Source of the DNA: Halobacteriales archaeon QS_9_68_17
Lineage (GTDB): Archaea; Halobacteriota; Halobacteria; Halobacteriales; Natronoarchaeaceae
NCBI GenBank assembly: GCA_003023565.1
Contig: PXSA01000037.1
Span: 259,711 to 302,414 of the forward strand
Length of the DNA stretch: 42,704 nucleotides
Direction: 5' to 3'
Below, in pieces: positions 15,441-23,246 of this stretch (its first letter is position 1; each line of letters begins with the position of its first letter). The translations under genes were made by a program, and so were the position numbers. A model generated the notes under the pieces. The model did not search any database. It was not told where the DNA came from and saw only the letters and a list, made by a program, of their open reading frames with translations.

Positions 15441-16637
15441 ATGGAACTACTCGACGAGAGTATCGTTCCCGAGCACGCACGGGACGTGAAACGGGACGCC
15501 CGCGAGTTCGCCGAGGAACACATCGCGCCGAACGCGGAGGAGTACTTCAGTTCGGGGGAGTACCCGTGGGAGATCCTCAGGGAGGGGCAGGAAGCGGGCC
15601 TCGTCGCGCAGGACATCGGCGAGGAGTACGGCGGCCGCGACCTCTCGCTGGTCGAGGTGCTCGGCATCGCGGAGGAGTTCTTCCGGGCCGACGCCGGCAT
15701 CGCGCTGACGCTCCAGCTCGCCAGCTTCGGCGCGTCGATAGTCGAGGAGTACGGGAGCGAAAAGCAGAAAGAGGAGTACCTCCGGCCGGTCGCGGAGTGC
15801 GAGCAGATCACCGGCCTCGCCGTCTCCGAGCCGGAGACCGGCAGCGACCTCGCGGGGATGCAAACCCGCGCGGAGAGAGACACCGCCGAGCGGAGCCCGG
15901 CGAGCCCCGAGACGGAAGCGTCACAGGACGGCGACGAGTACGTGCTGAACGGCGAGAAGTACTGGGTCGGCAACGCCGTCGAGGGCGACTGGCTCACCGT
16001 CTACGCACGCACCGGCGACGACGAGAACAACCGCTACGGGAACCACTCCCTGTTCATCGTCCCCACGGACGCCGACGGCTACGACGCCGAGCACATCCCC
16101 GAGAAGATGGGGATGCGCGCGTCGAAGCAGGGCCACATCGTCTTCGACGACTGCCGGATCCCCCGGGAGAACCTCATCGGCCACGAGGACGCCGGCTTCT
16201 ACATGCTCGCGGAGTTCTTCAACCACGGCCGCATCGTCGTCTCGGGCCACGGTCTCGGACTCGGCGCGGCGGCGATCGAGGAGGCGTGGGAGTTCACCCA
16301 CGGCCGCCAGGCGTTCGGCCGCGACGTCAGCGAGTTCCAGGTCGTCCAGCACGGTCTCGCGGACATGCGCATGGAGTTCGAGTCCGCCCGGTCGCTCTCC
16401 TACCGCGCCGCCGAGAAGGTCGAAAACGGCGAGAGCGCCGGCCTCTGGGCCGCGATGGCGAAGACGAAGACGACCGAGACCGCCGTCGACTGCGCCGAGC
16501 GGGGGATGCAGTTCCACGGCGGCCGGTCGGTCCTCACCGACCGCCGGATCGCCCGTGTCTATCGCGACGTGCGCATCCCCGTCATCTACGAGGGCGCGAA
16601 CGAGATCCAGCGCAACCTCATCTACGACCAGTCCTGA
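15441..16637 (+). CDS. acyl-CoA dehydrogenase
   Basis: 398 residues from ATG 15441 (an upstream GTG at 15432 is in frame). FAD-dependent first step of fatty-acid beta-oxidation. Domains: all-helical N-terminal (1-120), beta-barrel middle with GLAVSEPETGSDLAGM (FAD/substrate binding) and YVLNGEKYWVGNA, C-terminal helical bundle with RQAFGRDVSEFQVVQHGLAD and the catalytic-base region VIYEGANEIQRN, where the Glu of YEG abstracts the alpha proton. Between TRAERD and DGDEY there is an extra stretch of about 17 residues encoded by DNA that folds into two hairpins; a similar insert sits at the same place in the second dehydrogenase at 25342. Probably works with the neighbouring beta-oxidation genes. 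Confidence 0.95.
   Translation: MELLDESIVPEHARDVKRDAREFAEEHIAPNAEEYFSSGEYPWEILREGQEAGLVAQDIGEEYGGRDLSLVEVLGIAEEFFRADAGIALTLQLASFGASIVEEYGSEKQKEEYLRPVAECEQITGLAVSEPETGSDLAGMQTRAERDTAERSPASPETEASQDGDEYVLNGEKYWVGNAVEGDWLTVYARTGDDENNRYGNHSLFIVPTDADGYDAEHIPEKMGMRASKQGHIVFDDCRIPRENLIGHEDAGFYMLAEFFNHGRIVVSGHGLGLGAAAIEEAWEFTHGRQAFGRDVSEFQVVQHGLADMRMEFESARSLSYRAAEKVENGESAGLWAAMAKTKTTETAVDCAERGMQFHGGRSVLTDRRIARVYRDVRIPVIYEGANEIQRNLIYDQS
15879..15931 (+). repeat. in-frame tandem-hairpin insert in the first acyl-CoA dehydrogenase gene
   Basis: GCCGAGC-GGA-GCCCGGC (15885-15901, 7-nt arms with one mismatch, 3-nt loop) followed by GACG-GAAG-CGTC (15911-15922, decayed outer pairs). It encodes DTAERSPASPETEASQ, lying in a surface loop of the beta-barrel domain. 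It matches in position, spacing and partly in sequence the insert in the second acyl-CoA dehydrogenase gene. Confidence 0.55.
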
Positions 16638-16726
16638 TACTGTCGACTGCACTCCTGTGAAGGATATCGGCACCACGATGTACCGACTCTCTTTCCGAAG
16701 TTACAGCCGACAGTACGAGCGCCCGG

Positions 16727-17059
16727 TCAGGGCTCCGCCGCGCTGTCGAAGCGGAGGACGACGGTCGTCCCGTCGCCGCTCCCGATGTCGAACTCGCCGT
16801 CGTACCGGTTCGCGATCCACCCCACGAGCCACAGGCCGAGTCCCCCGTTTTCATGCAGTTGCGATATCTCGCGCTCGCCGAGCAGCACCTCGCGCTCGCC
16901 GGCGGGGATGCCAGTCCCGTCGTCGGCCACTCGTCGCTCCGTCACGTCCCCGCGCCGCTCGACATCGATGTAATGACGACGGAAAGAACGAAGAGTTCGG
17001 TTCGCAAACGCATCGGAAGTACTTCGGGGGTGAGTTGTTTCCGCGTTCGAAACCGACAC
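16727..17059 (-). pseudogene. relic of a sensor histidine kinase (C-terminal ATPase part only)
   Basis: The last ~80 residues are the end of a HATPase domain: ERRGDVTERRVADDGTGIP (N/G1 box), then a lid region, HENGGLGLWLV (G2 box) and a final beta strand GTTVVLRF. The first ~30 residues (SVSNAETTHPRSTSDAF...) have no kinase resemblance, and dimerisation domain, N box and sensor domains are all missing, so it is a truncated remnant. It lies just upstream of an intact kinase on the opposite strand whose ATPase domain has the same motifs, so it could be a remnant of an older paralogue. Confidence 0.7.
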
Positions 17060-17225
17060 ACTCGGCGGCTACTCCCGCGGAAAGCCTCGTACGAGGCCGA
17101 CACCTGACGCGGGGGCTACAGCAAACATTATAACCGCGTACTGGTTACGGATAGGAACGCAGCCGACGCCTTCCGGACCGCGGCGAGACGGCGTCGGACC
17201 GAACCCCGCGGAGCACCCTTCAGGA

Positions 17226-19226
17226 ATGAGTGGACCGAAACGAGTCCTCTGTGTCTGTGACGACGCGGAGCGTCGGGAACGACTCGCGGCACCTCTGCAG
17301 TGGTCGGCCCCCGATATCACCGTGGATACCGCGCCCGGCTTCGCCGCCGCGATCGAGTACGTCGAGAGCGACAACGTCGACTGCGTCGTGAGCGACTACG
17401 GGACGGTCTCCGGGGCCCCCGCGATACTGCAGACCATCCGCGAGCGCCACCCCGACCTCCCGATGCTGATCGTCACTGAGTACCACACCCCGGAGGGGAG
17501 CGGGACTGCCGTCGCGGAGGTCGTCGACTTCGTCGACGAACTGGGACAACCGGCCTCCGACGAGGCGTTCGCCGGTTGGGTCGCGGACTCGATGGTCCGC
17601 ACCCACACGGACGCCTCGCCGCCGGGCGGGACTCGCCCCGAGGACGTCGTGAGAGACGTCAAACAGGGACTGGTCGACGCGAAGACGCCGATGGACATCG
17701 AGCAGGCTGTCTGCGAGGAACTCACACTCTCCGGCCGGTACGAGTTCGCGTGGATCGGCGAGTACGACACGGGAGAGCGACAGGTCGTCCCGTGGGTGAC
17801 GGGAGCGGCGGTCGACGATTGGGGGATCGCGGAGACGTTCGCGGTCGACGCCGACACTCCGGAGACGCTGGTCGAGCGCGTCCTGCGGTCCCGACAGACG
17901 ACGGTGGTTCAGGAGATCGCCGACCATCCGCTATCGGTACCGTGGGAGGACACCGCCGTCGATAACGACTGCACGGCGACCGTGCTCGCGCCGCTCGCGG
18001 CGGACGACGAGCTGTACGGCGTTCTCGGCGTGTACGCGGACGACCCCGAGGGCGTCTCCGGGATGGAGCGGTCGGCGATAGAGGAGATCGCGGACACGGT
18101 GTCGAACGTGCTCCACTCGATGGCGCTCCGGGGGCGCACCGACCAGCAGGAGCGGGTCCTCCGGCGCTACGAGCGCCTCGTCGAGACCGTCGGCGACGGG
18201 ATGTACGCGCTCGACTCGGACGGTCACTTCATGACCGTCAACCACGGCCTGATGGCGATGACGGGGTACACCCGGGAGGGGCTGCTCGGCGAGCACATCT
18301 CGATCGTCATGGACGACGAGGACGTCCGGAAGGGACGCGAGAGGATCCGCGAACTGCTCGGCGACGACGCCGAGACGACCGCGATGGAGATGGACGTCCA
18401 CACGAAGGACGGCCGGACCGTCCCCTGCGAGAACCGGATCGCCTTGCTCACCGACGACGAGGAGTTCCGGGGCACCGTCGGCGTCGTGCGGGACATCACC
18501 GAGCGGAAGAAACGCGAGCAGGAACTCCAGCGCCAGAACGAGCGTCTGGAGGCGTTCGCGGAGATCGTCAGCCACGACCTACGCAACCCGCTGACGGTCG
18601 CGCAGGGGTATCTCGACCTCGCGATGGACCAAGGCAGCACGAACCAACTGGACGACGTCGACGACGCCCTGGACCGGATGGAGGACATCATCGGCGACGT
18701 GCTGGCGCTGGCCCGCCAGGGGCAGACGGTCACCGAGACCGAACCGATCGACCTGACGGCGACGGTCGAGGAGGCGTGGTCGAACGTCAGCACCGAATCC
18801 GCGACCCTCTCGGTCGACGACCTCGGCACCGTGGCCGCGGACCGGTCCCGGCTGCTGCGGCTGCTGGAGAACCTGTTCCGCAACGCGATCGAACACGGCG
18901 GTGAGGACGTCGACGTCAGGGTCGGTTCTCTCGACGAAGCCGGGCCGCGCGAGGTCAGTGACCCCGACGCGCCGGACGTGAGCGACGCTGTGGAGCCCCT
19001 GCGGACGGCGCGCTTTTTCGTCGCTGACGACGGCAGAGGGATGCCGGAACACGTGCGCGAACACGCCTTCGAGTCCGACTTCACCACGTCAGAGGAGGGT
19101 CTCGGGCTGGGGCTGTGGGTCGTGCGCGAGGTGGCGAGCGCGCACGGCTGGACGGTAACGGCGACGGAGAGCGAGAGCGGCGGGGCGCGCTTCGAGTTCG
19201 CGGACGTGAAGCGTCCGCGGGAGTAA
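17226..19226 (+). CDS. hybrid-type sensor histidine kinase (receiver-like, GAF, PAS, HisKA, HATPase)
   Basis: 666 residues, cytoplasmic (no membrane helices). Order: receiver-like domain 1-125 with Asp12/13 and Asp57 (VVSDYG) but without the conserved Lys, so phosphorylation is doubtful; GAF-like domain about 145-295; PAS 310-430 (DGMYALDSDGHFMTVNHGLM to GVVRDITERKKREQ); HisKA with phosphoaccepting His450 (VSHDLRNPL); HATPase with NLFRNAIEHGG (N box), VADDGRGMP (G1) and GLGLGLWVV (G2). About 25 extra residues (DEAGPREVSDPDAPDVSDAV) sit between the N box and G1. Senses an unknown intracellular signal. It ends 19 bp from the convergent HalX regulator, a likely partner by proximity. TATA-like ATTATAAC near 17128. 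Confidence 0.93.
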   Translation: MSGPKRVLCVCDDAERRERLAAPLQWSAPDITVDTAPGFAAAIEYVESDNVDCVVSDYGTVSGAPAILQTIRERHPDLPMLIVTEYHTPEGSGTAVAEVVDFVDELGQPASDEAFAGWVADSMVRTHTDASPPGGTRPEDVVRDVKQGLVDAKTPMDIEQAVCEELTLSGRYEFAWIGEYDTGERQVVPWVTGAAVDDWGIAETFAVDADTPETLVERVLRSRQTTVVQEIADHPLSVPWEDTAVDNDCTATVLAPLAADDELYGVLGVYADDPEGVSGMERSAIEEIADTVSNVLHSMALRGRTDQQERVLRRYERLVETVGDGMYALDSDGHFMTVNHGLMAMTGYTREGLLGEHISIVMDDEDVRKGRERIRELLGDDAETTAMEMDVHTKDGRTVPCENRIALLTDDEEFRGTVGVVRDITERKKREQELQRQNERLEAFAEIVSHDLRNPLTVAQGYLDLAMDQGSTNQLDDVDDALDRMEDIIGDVLALARQGQTVTETEPIDLTATVEEAWSNVSTESATLSVDDLGTVAADRSRLLRLLENLFRNAIEHGGEDVDVRVGSLDEAGPREVSDPDAPDVSDAVEPLRTARFFVADDGRGMPEHVREHAFESDFTTSEEGLGLGLWVVREVASAHGWTVTATESESGGARFEFADVKRPRE

Positions 19227-19245
19227 CGGCGGGGAGCGGAGTCGG

Positions 19246-19818
19246 TTACTCCCCGGGGAGGTCCTGAAAGGCACCGACGAAGTCGTCGTGGTCGGAGAGG
19301 CCGGCCATCGCGTCGTCGACGCGGTCTTCGAGTTCCTCGACCCGGTCGCGTAGGTCCTGATACTCCTTGCGCTCGTCCAGGTCGCGCTCGGACTTCTCCG
19401 ACTCCAGAAGCGCTTTCTTCGATGTCAGCGCGTAGTACTCCTGCACTTCCGCGGCGTAGGTCGAGCGGGTCTCCATCTTCTCCGCGATGTCGAGCAGGTC
19501 CTCCTTCGAGACGGGCTTGACGAGGTAGTCGTCGAACCCCATCTCGATGATGTCGAAGTCAGGGTCGACCGCGGTGACCATGATGACGCGGCAGTCGTAC
19601 CCCTCCTCGCGGATCCGCTCGAGGACCTCGTCCCCGGAGAGACCGGGCATTTGTCGGTCGAGGAGAACGAGTTCGACCGATTCGGCCATGAGACCGAGCG
19701 CGGCCTCACCGTCGTACGCCGTCTCGACGTTCCACTCGGTCTCGAGCCAGGCGGCGAACAGATCGGCAAGGCGCGATTCGTCGTCCACGACGAGTACTTC
19801 GAGGGAGTCATCGGACAT
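19246..19818 (-). CDS. HalX-domain response regulator
   Basis: 190 residues. Receiver domain 1-120 with Asp12-Asp13 (VVDDES), phosphoacceptor Asp54 (LLDRQMPGLSG), Thr (MVTAVD) and Lys (YLVKPVSKEDL), i.e. a complete active site. The C-terminal 65 residues form the HalX domain (ALTSKKALLESEKSERDLDE, then a coiled-coil DLRDRVEELEDRVDDAM), known only from haloarchaea and of uncertain output function, with no DNA-binding domain. Convergent with the kinase gene; the two probably form a pair. Confidence 0.95.
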   Translation of the reverse strand: MSDDSLEVLVVDDESRLADLFAAWLETEWNVETAYDGEAALGLMAESVELVLLDRQMPGLSGDEVLERIREEGYDCRVIMVTAVDPDFDIIEMGFDDYLVKPVSKEDLLDIAEKMETRSTYAAEVQEYYALTSKKALLESEKSERDLDERKEYQDLRDRVEELEDRVDDAMAGLSDHDDFVGAFQDLPGE

Positions 19819-20005
19819 GGTTGGGTCGAGACCCGAGTCGTGTTCTCGGTGAGTAGACGAAAGGCATCAATGGGTGATAAATGCCGCGGCCCGAGTGGCG
19901 TCCGTTCGGTGCCGAAGCGCGTCCCGCGGTTTCGATCTATCGGAGCGGTCGGGCGACCGTCGCTCGAAGCGAGATGCGACGCTCGGTCCGGGGCGGCCCG
20001 CGAGG

Positions 20006-20740
20006 TCAGGCCAAGCGTTCGACGTATCGGCGTTCGAGGTGGCCGGCGATCCGGTCGACGGTCGCCGGCTCGTACGTCCAGAACCCGTAGAACGCGCGGA
20101 CGTCGCGCTCCTCGGCGAGCAGCGCGCACTTCTGTTCGTCCTGCCCGCCGCCGTCGAAGACGACGAACCAGGAGCGCTCTATCTCGTCCGCGCTCTCCGT
20201 GTGAACGTCGATGCCGGTGAGCGACGGCGGGTCCTCGTCCGGGGTGGCGTAGACGTGGACGTCGATGGGTCGCTCCGCGAGGTTCCCGTACACCTCGGAC
20301 TGCCCGTCGAACACCGAGACGTACTGGAACCCGGCGTGAAGCCGGCCCTCGCCGACGCGCCAGGCCCGGTCCTCGATCTCCCGCGACGCCGTCACCATCC
20401 GGTCGATGTCGTAGGCGGTGAAGGTGGCCTCGTTCAGATGGTTCGACACGTCGGTGCAGGCCGACGTATCGACGCCCAGTCCGTCTTCCCCCGACGGCGT
20501 CGACTGCATCGCCTCGGCGAGCGCGTCGGCGGACGTAGACGTCAGGACGTCGTCGCCCCGGGTCAGCACCGCGAAGTCGGACGGGCGGCCGCTGTCGGTC
20601 TCCTCCGTCCGGACGACGACGTTCTGGCGCTCGAAGTACGAGCGCAGGTCGTCGACGAAAGCGTCCCCGTCCTGCGGGTTGAACACGGTCAGGGTCTTCC
20701 GCCGGTCTTCCACGTCCCGAATCACGTCCCGGAGCGACAT
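20006..20740 (-). CDS. DICT sensory domain protein
   Basis: 244 residues from the ATG at 20740 (longer in-frame start at 20818 rejected). The DICT domain (found with diguanylate cyclases and two-component systems) covers almost the whole protein: MSLRDVIRDVEDRRKTLTVF, FAVLTRGDDVLTSTSADALAE, then ASREIEDRAWRVGEGRLHAG, VYGNLAERPIDVHVYATPD and a C-terminal FYGFWTYEPATVDRI. The domain's ligand is unknown. A paralogue with the same layout is at 22321. Context with kinase and HalX genes supports a signalling role. Confidence 0.85.
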   Translation of the reverse strand: MSLRDVIRDVEDRRKTLTVFNPQDGDAFVDDLRSYFERQNVVVRTEETDSGRPSDFAVLTRGDDVLTSTSADALAEAMQSTPSGEDGLGVDTSACTDVSNHLNEATFTAYDIDRMVTASREIEDRAWRVGEGRLHAGFQYVSVFDGQSEVYGNLAERPIDVHVYATPDEDPPSLTGIDVHTESADEIERSWFVVFDGGGQDEQKCALLAEERDVRAFYGFWTYEPATVDRIAGHLERRYVERLA

Positions 20741-20784
20741 TCGGTCGCCCCTACGCGCCGAACGGTAATAACCTGTGGGCGGCG

Positions 20785-21216
20785 TCACGCCTCGTCCGCG
20801 AGGTCCTCCAGCGCCCACCGGACGACCCGCGCCTCGACGAGTTCCTGTTCCGACGCCGCCGCGGGGTCCGACAGCGCGGCCTCTCCCCGCTCGCGGAACT
20901 CGCGCTCGATCGGTCGCTGGTCCGGTTCCGCCCGCGTCTCGTTCAAAAGCGCCTCGAAGTCCTCGCGGAGGTCGAACGAGGCCCGGGCGACGTTGCAGCG
21001 CGAGAGCGGGCTCATCCCCGTCTCCAGCACGAGTTCCCGGACCGTCTCCCAGTCGTCTTCACAGAAGTAGATAGACACTTCGCCGACGATGTCGCGCCAC
21101 GCGATGGGGTCGCTGTGTTTCAGCAACTGCACGGCCCGGGGCGGCAGGTCGATACGGGCGTGAACGGACGGGTCGTCGCAGAGGCAACACGGTCGCTCCG
21201 TCTTCCCGGTGTACAT
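20785..21216 (-). CDS. haloarchaeal conserved protein with N-terminal Cys cluster
   Basis: 143 residues starting MYTGKTERPCCLCDDPSVHA. The CCxC cluster plus later cysteines (IYFCEDDW, LSRCNVARA) could bind zinc; the middle (ARIDLPPRAVQLLKHSDPIA) and the acidic helical C-terminus (SEQELVEARVVRWALEDLAD) look like a folded soluble protein. I do not recognise a characterised family. The ATG at 21216 is preferred because the codons upstream (MVPRSLARR) are atypical. It is upstream of the DICT gene on the same strand with 44 bp between, so they may be co-transcribed. Confidence 0.65.
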   Translation of the reverse strand: MYTGKTERPCCLCDDPSVHARIDLPPRAVQLLKHSDPIAWRDIVGEVSIYFCEDDWETVRELVLETGMSPLSRCNVARASFDLREDFEALLNETRAEPDQRPIEREFRERGEAALSDPAAASEQELVEARVVRWALEDLADEA

Positions 21217-21279
21217 GCGCCGGGCTAAGGACCGCGGCACCAAAACCGCCGGGATAGAGGGGGGTCTGGCCCGCCGGCG

Positions 21280-22104
21280 TCACGCGCGGGCCGCGGTCAC
21301 GGCGTAGATGCCGGCCGCCATCGCCGCGCCGCCGGCGACGAACCAGGGGCCGAGCGACTCGCCGAGCAGCGTCGCGCCGAGCGCCGCGTCGACCAACGGC
21401 TGGGCGAAGAAAACACCGCCACGCTCCCCGCGTCGGGGAACTCCAGGCCTTTGTACCGGGGATACCAGGCCCCGGCGGTCGAGAGGAGGCCGAGGTAGAG
21501 CACGGCCCCGACGACCCCGGCGGTGAGCGGGACGGCGGCGAGCGACGTGTCGGCGAGGGCGGCCTCGACAGGGACGAGGACGCCGACCAACGGCACGGAA
21601 AACAGCGTCGAGTACGTCGCCGTCTCCAGCGCGAAGCAGGTCCGGACGAGGCGCTTCCCGCCGACCGTGGACCGCCCACCCGAGGCTGGCGAGCAGGAGC
21701 AGCGAGACGCCGGCGAGGCTCCCGTCAGCGCCGCGGGTCAGGTCGGACTGGCCGGACACCAGCACGGCCCCCGCGGCCGCCAGCGCCGTTCCGCCCGCTT
21801 TGCGGCCGGTGAGCCGCGCGCCCCGGAACGCGACGCGAGCGCGAGCGTGAACACCGGCGTCACCACGGTCGACAGCGACCCCTGACTGGCGTTCGTCAGG
21901 TCCGTCCCGACGAACTGGGTGACGAGCGTCACGGCGACCCGGACGCCGAGGTGGAGGAAGTCGAGCCAGTCCCGTCGCGAACACGCCCGCGCCGGCTTGC
22001 TGACGCGGGCGACGGCGAGACGCCACTGCCGCGAGCGACACGCGAAGGAACGCCAGCGTCGCCGGCGGGACGTGCGAGAACCCCCGCTTGCTCACGACGT
22101 ACAT
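21280..22104 (-). pseudogene. EamA/DMT-family transporter, decayed by several frameshifts
   Basis: The start MYVVSKRGFSHVPPATLAFL and the end LGATLLGESLGPWFVAGGAA... (then IYAVTAARA) are typical EamA drug/metabolite transporter segments, but they share a frame only by chance: in between, membrane-helix sequence hops among frames (TLVTQFVGTDLTNASQGSL; then GTALAAAGAVLVSGQ; then PLTAGVVGAVLYLGLLSTAG). At least four frame changes are needed to rebuild a 10-helix carrier of about 290 residues. No function is expected. It separates the two DICT genes. Confidence 0.85.
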
Positions 22105-22320
22105 ACCGCCTCACGGCCCCGCGGCGGCGGCTGGCACGGCACCCCGGAAGCGTTCGTCCGTCACGGACGCCACTGCACGGGGGTCAAGAACACGGCGAGA
22201 GCAATGGACCCGGTCCGTCGTCCCACCGTTCGCGGAGTGCTCACGTGCGCCGCGTTTTTGTAGGTCGCCAGACAAACGTCTGTGTCCGCTCGGATCTCGA
22301 CCCCGTCGCGGAACAGACCA

Positions 22321-23088
22321 ATGACACTGAAAACGTTCGTCGACGACCTCGACGCCGACCCGCTATCGCTCGTCGTCGCAAACCGCACTGCGCCGCGCCC
22401 GCTCGCCGAGATGGTCGAGGACGCGTTCGAGGACCAGCCGGTCGACGTCGACGAGCGCGACCTCCCGGACCGCGACGAGGACGTCGTCGCGCTCGTCCGG
22501 GACGGGGCGGTGGTCGCGACCTCGTCGCTGGATGCCCTCGCCGACGCGCTCCTCCTCGTGAACTCCGATCTCTTCCGAACGGGGGCTCGCGACCTCGCCG
22601 AGGTCGACGTGCCGGACGTGCTCGCCGGCCTGGACGAGGTCCCGTTCACGCTCCGGGGCTACCCCCAGTCGGACACCGAGAAGCTGCTGCTGATACTCGT
22701 CTCGCGGTACGTCGAACGGACCGCCTGGGAAGCCGGCGAGGGGACGCTCCGGGCGTCGTTCCAGCGCCTTTCCCGGATCGACGACGAACGGGGGACGAGG
22801 CGGGTGTACGAAACGCTCGCCGACACCGCCGTCGACACCCACGTCTACGGGGTTCCGGACTGGACGCCGCCTCGGGACCTCGGCGTGACGATGCACGGCG
22901 GCTACGGCGAGGACTTCCGTCGCGCGTGGTTCGTCGTGTACGTTCCGCAGAGCGACGCCTCCGGTTCGGCGGGCGAACACGCCGCATTGGTTGCCGTGGA
23001 GACCGATCCGGGCGTCTGGGAGGGGTACTGGACGTACTCGGCGGCGAGGGTCACGGAACTGAACGAGTACATCGCGTACGAACTCTGA
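22321..23088 (+). CDS. DICT sensory domain protein (second copy)
   Basis: 255 residues, ATG at 22321. Same layout as the protein at 20006: N-terminal TLKTFVDDLDADPLSLVVAN, VVALVRDGAVVATSSLDALA, central SRYVERTAWEAGEGTLRASF, ETLADTAVDTHVYGVPDWTP and C-terminal WEGYWTYSAARVTELN. The paralogues are clearly diverged, so the duplication is not recent. Ligand unknown. It stands on the opposite strand from the first copy with the decayed transporter between them; the upstream 216 bp hold no gene. Confidence 0.85.
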   Translation: MTLKTFVDDLDADPLSLVVANRTAPRPLAEMVEDAFEDQPVDVDERDLPDRDEDVVALVRDGAVVATSSLDALADALLLVNSDLFRTGARDLAEVDVPDVLAGLDEVPFTLRGYPQSDTEKLLLILVSRYVERTAWEAGEGTLRASFQRLSRIDDERGTRRVYETLADTAVDTHVYGVPDWTPPRDLGVTMHGGYGEDFRRAWFVVYVPQSDASGSAGEHAALVAVETDPGVWEGYWTYSAARVTELNEYIAYEL

Positions 23089-23246
23089 CCGCGGGCGGAC
23101 GGGGAACGCCGTTCGAGCCGTCCCCCGCTCCCTCGTTCTCCTGCTGATGACAGGTCGGAAACACGGAAGACGGCGGTCGTCCGCGGGAGCCAGTCAGTCG
23201 GCTTCCAACGCCGGTGCGTCGGAGCGTTGCTCCGACGACGGTCGCC

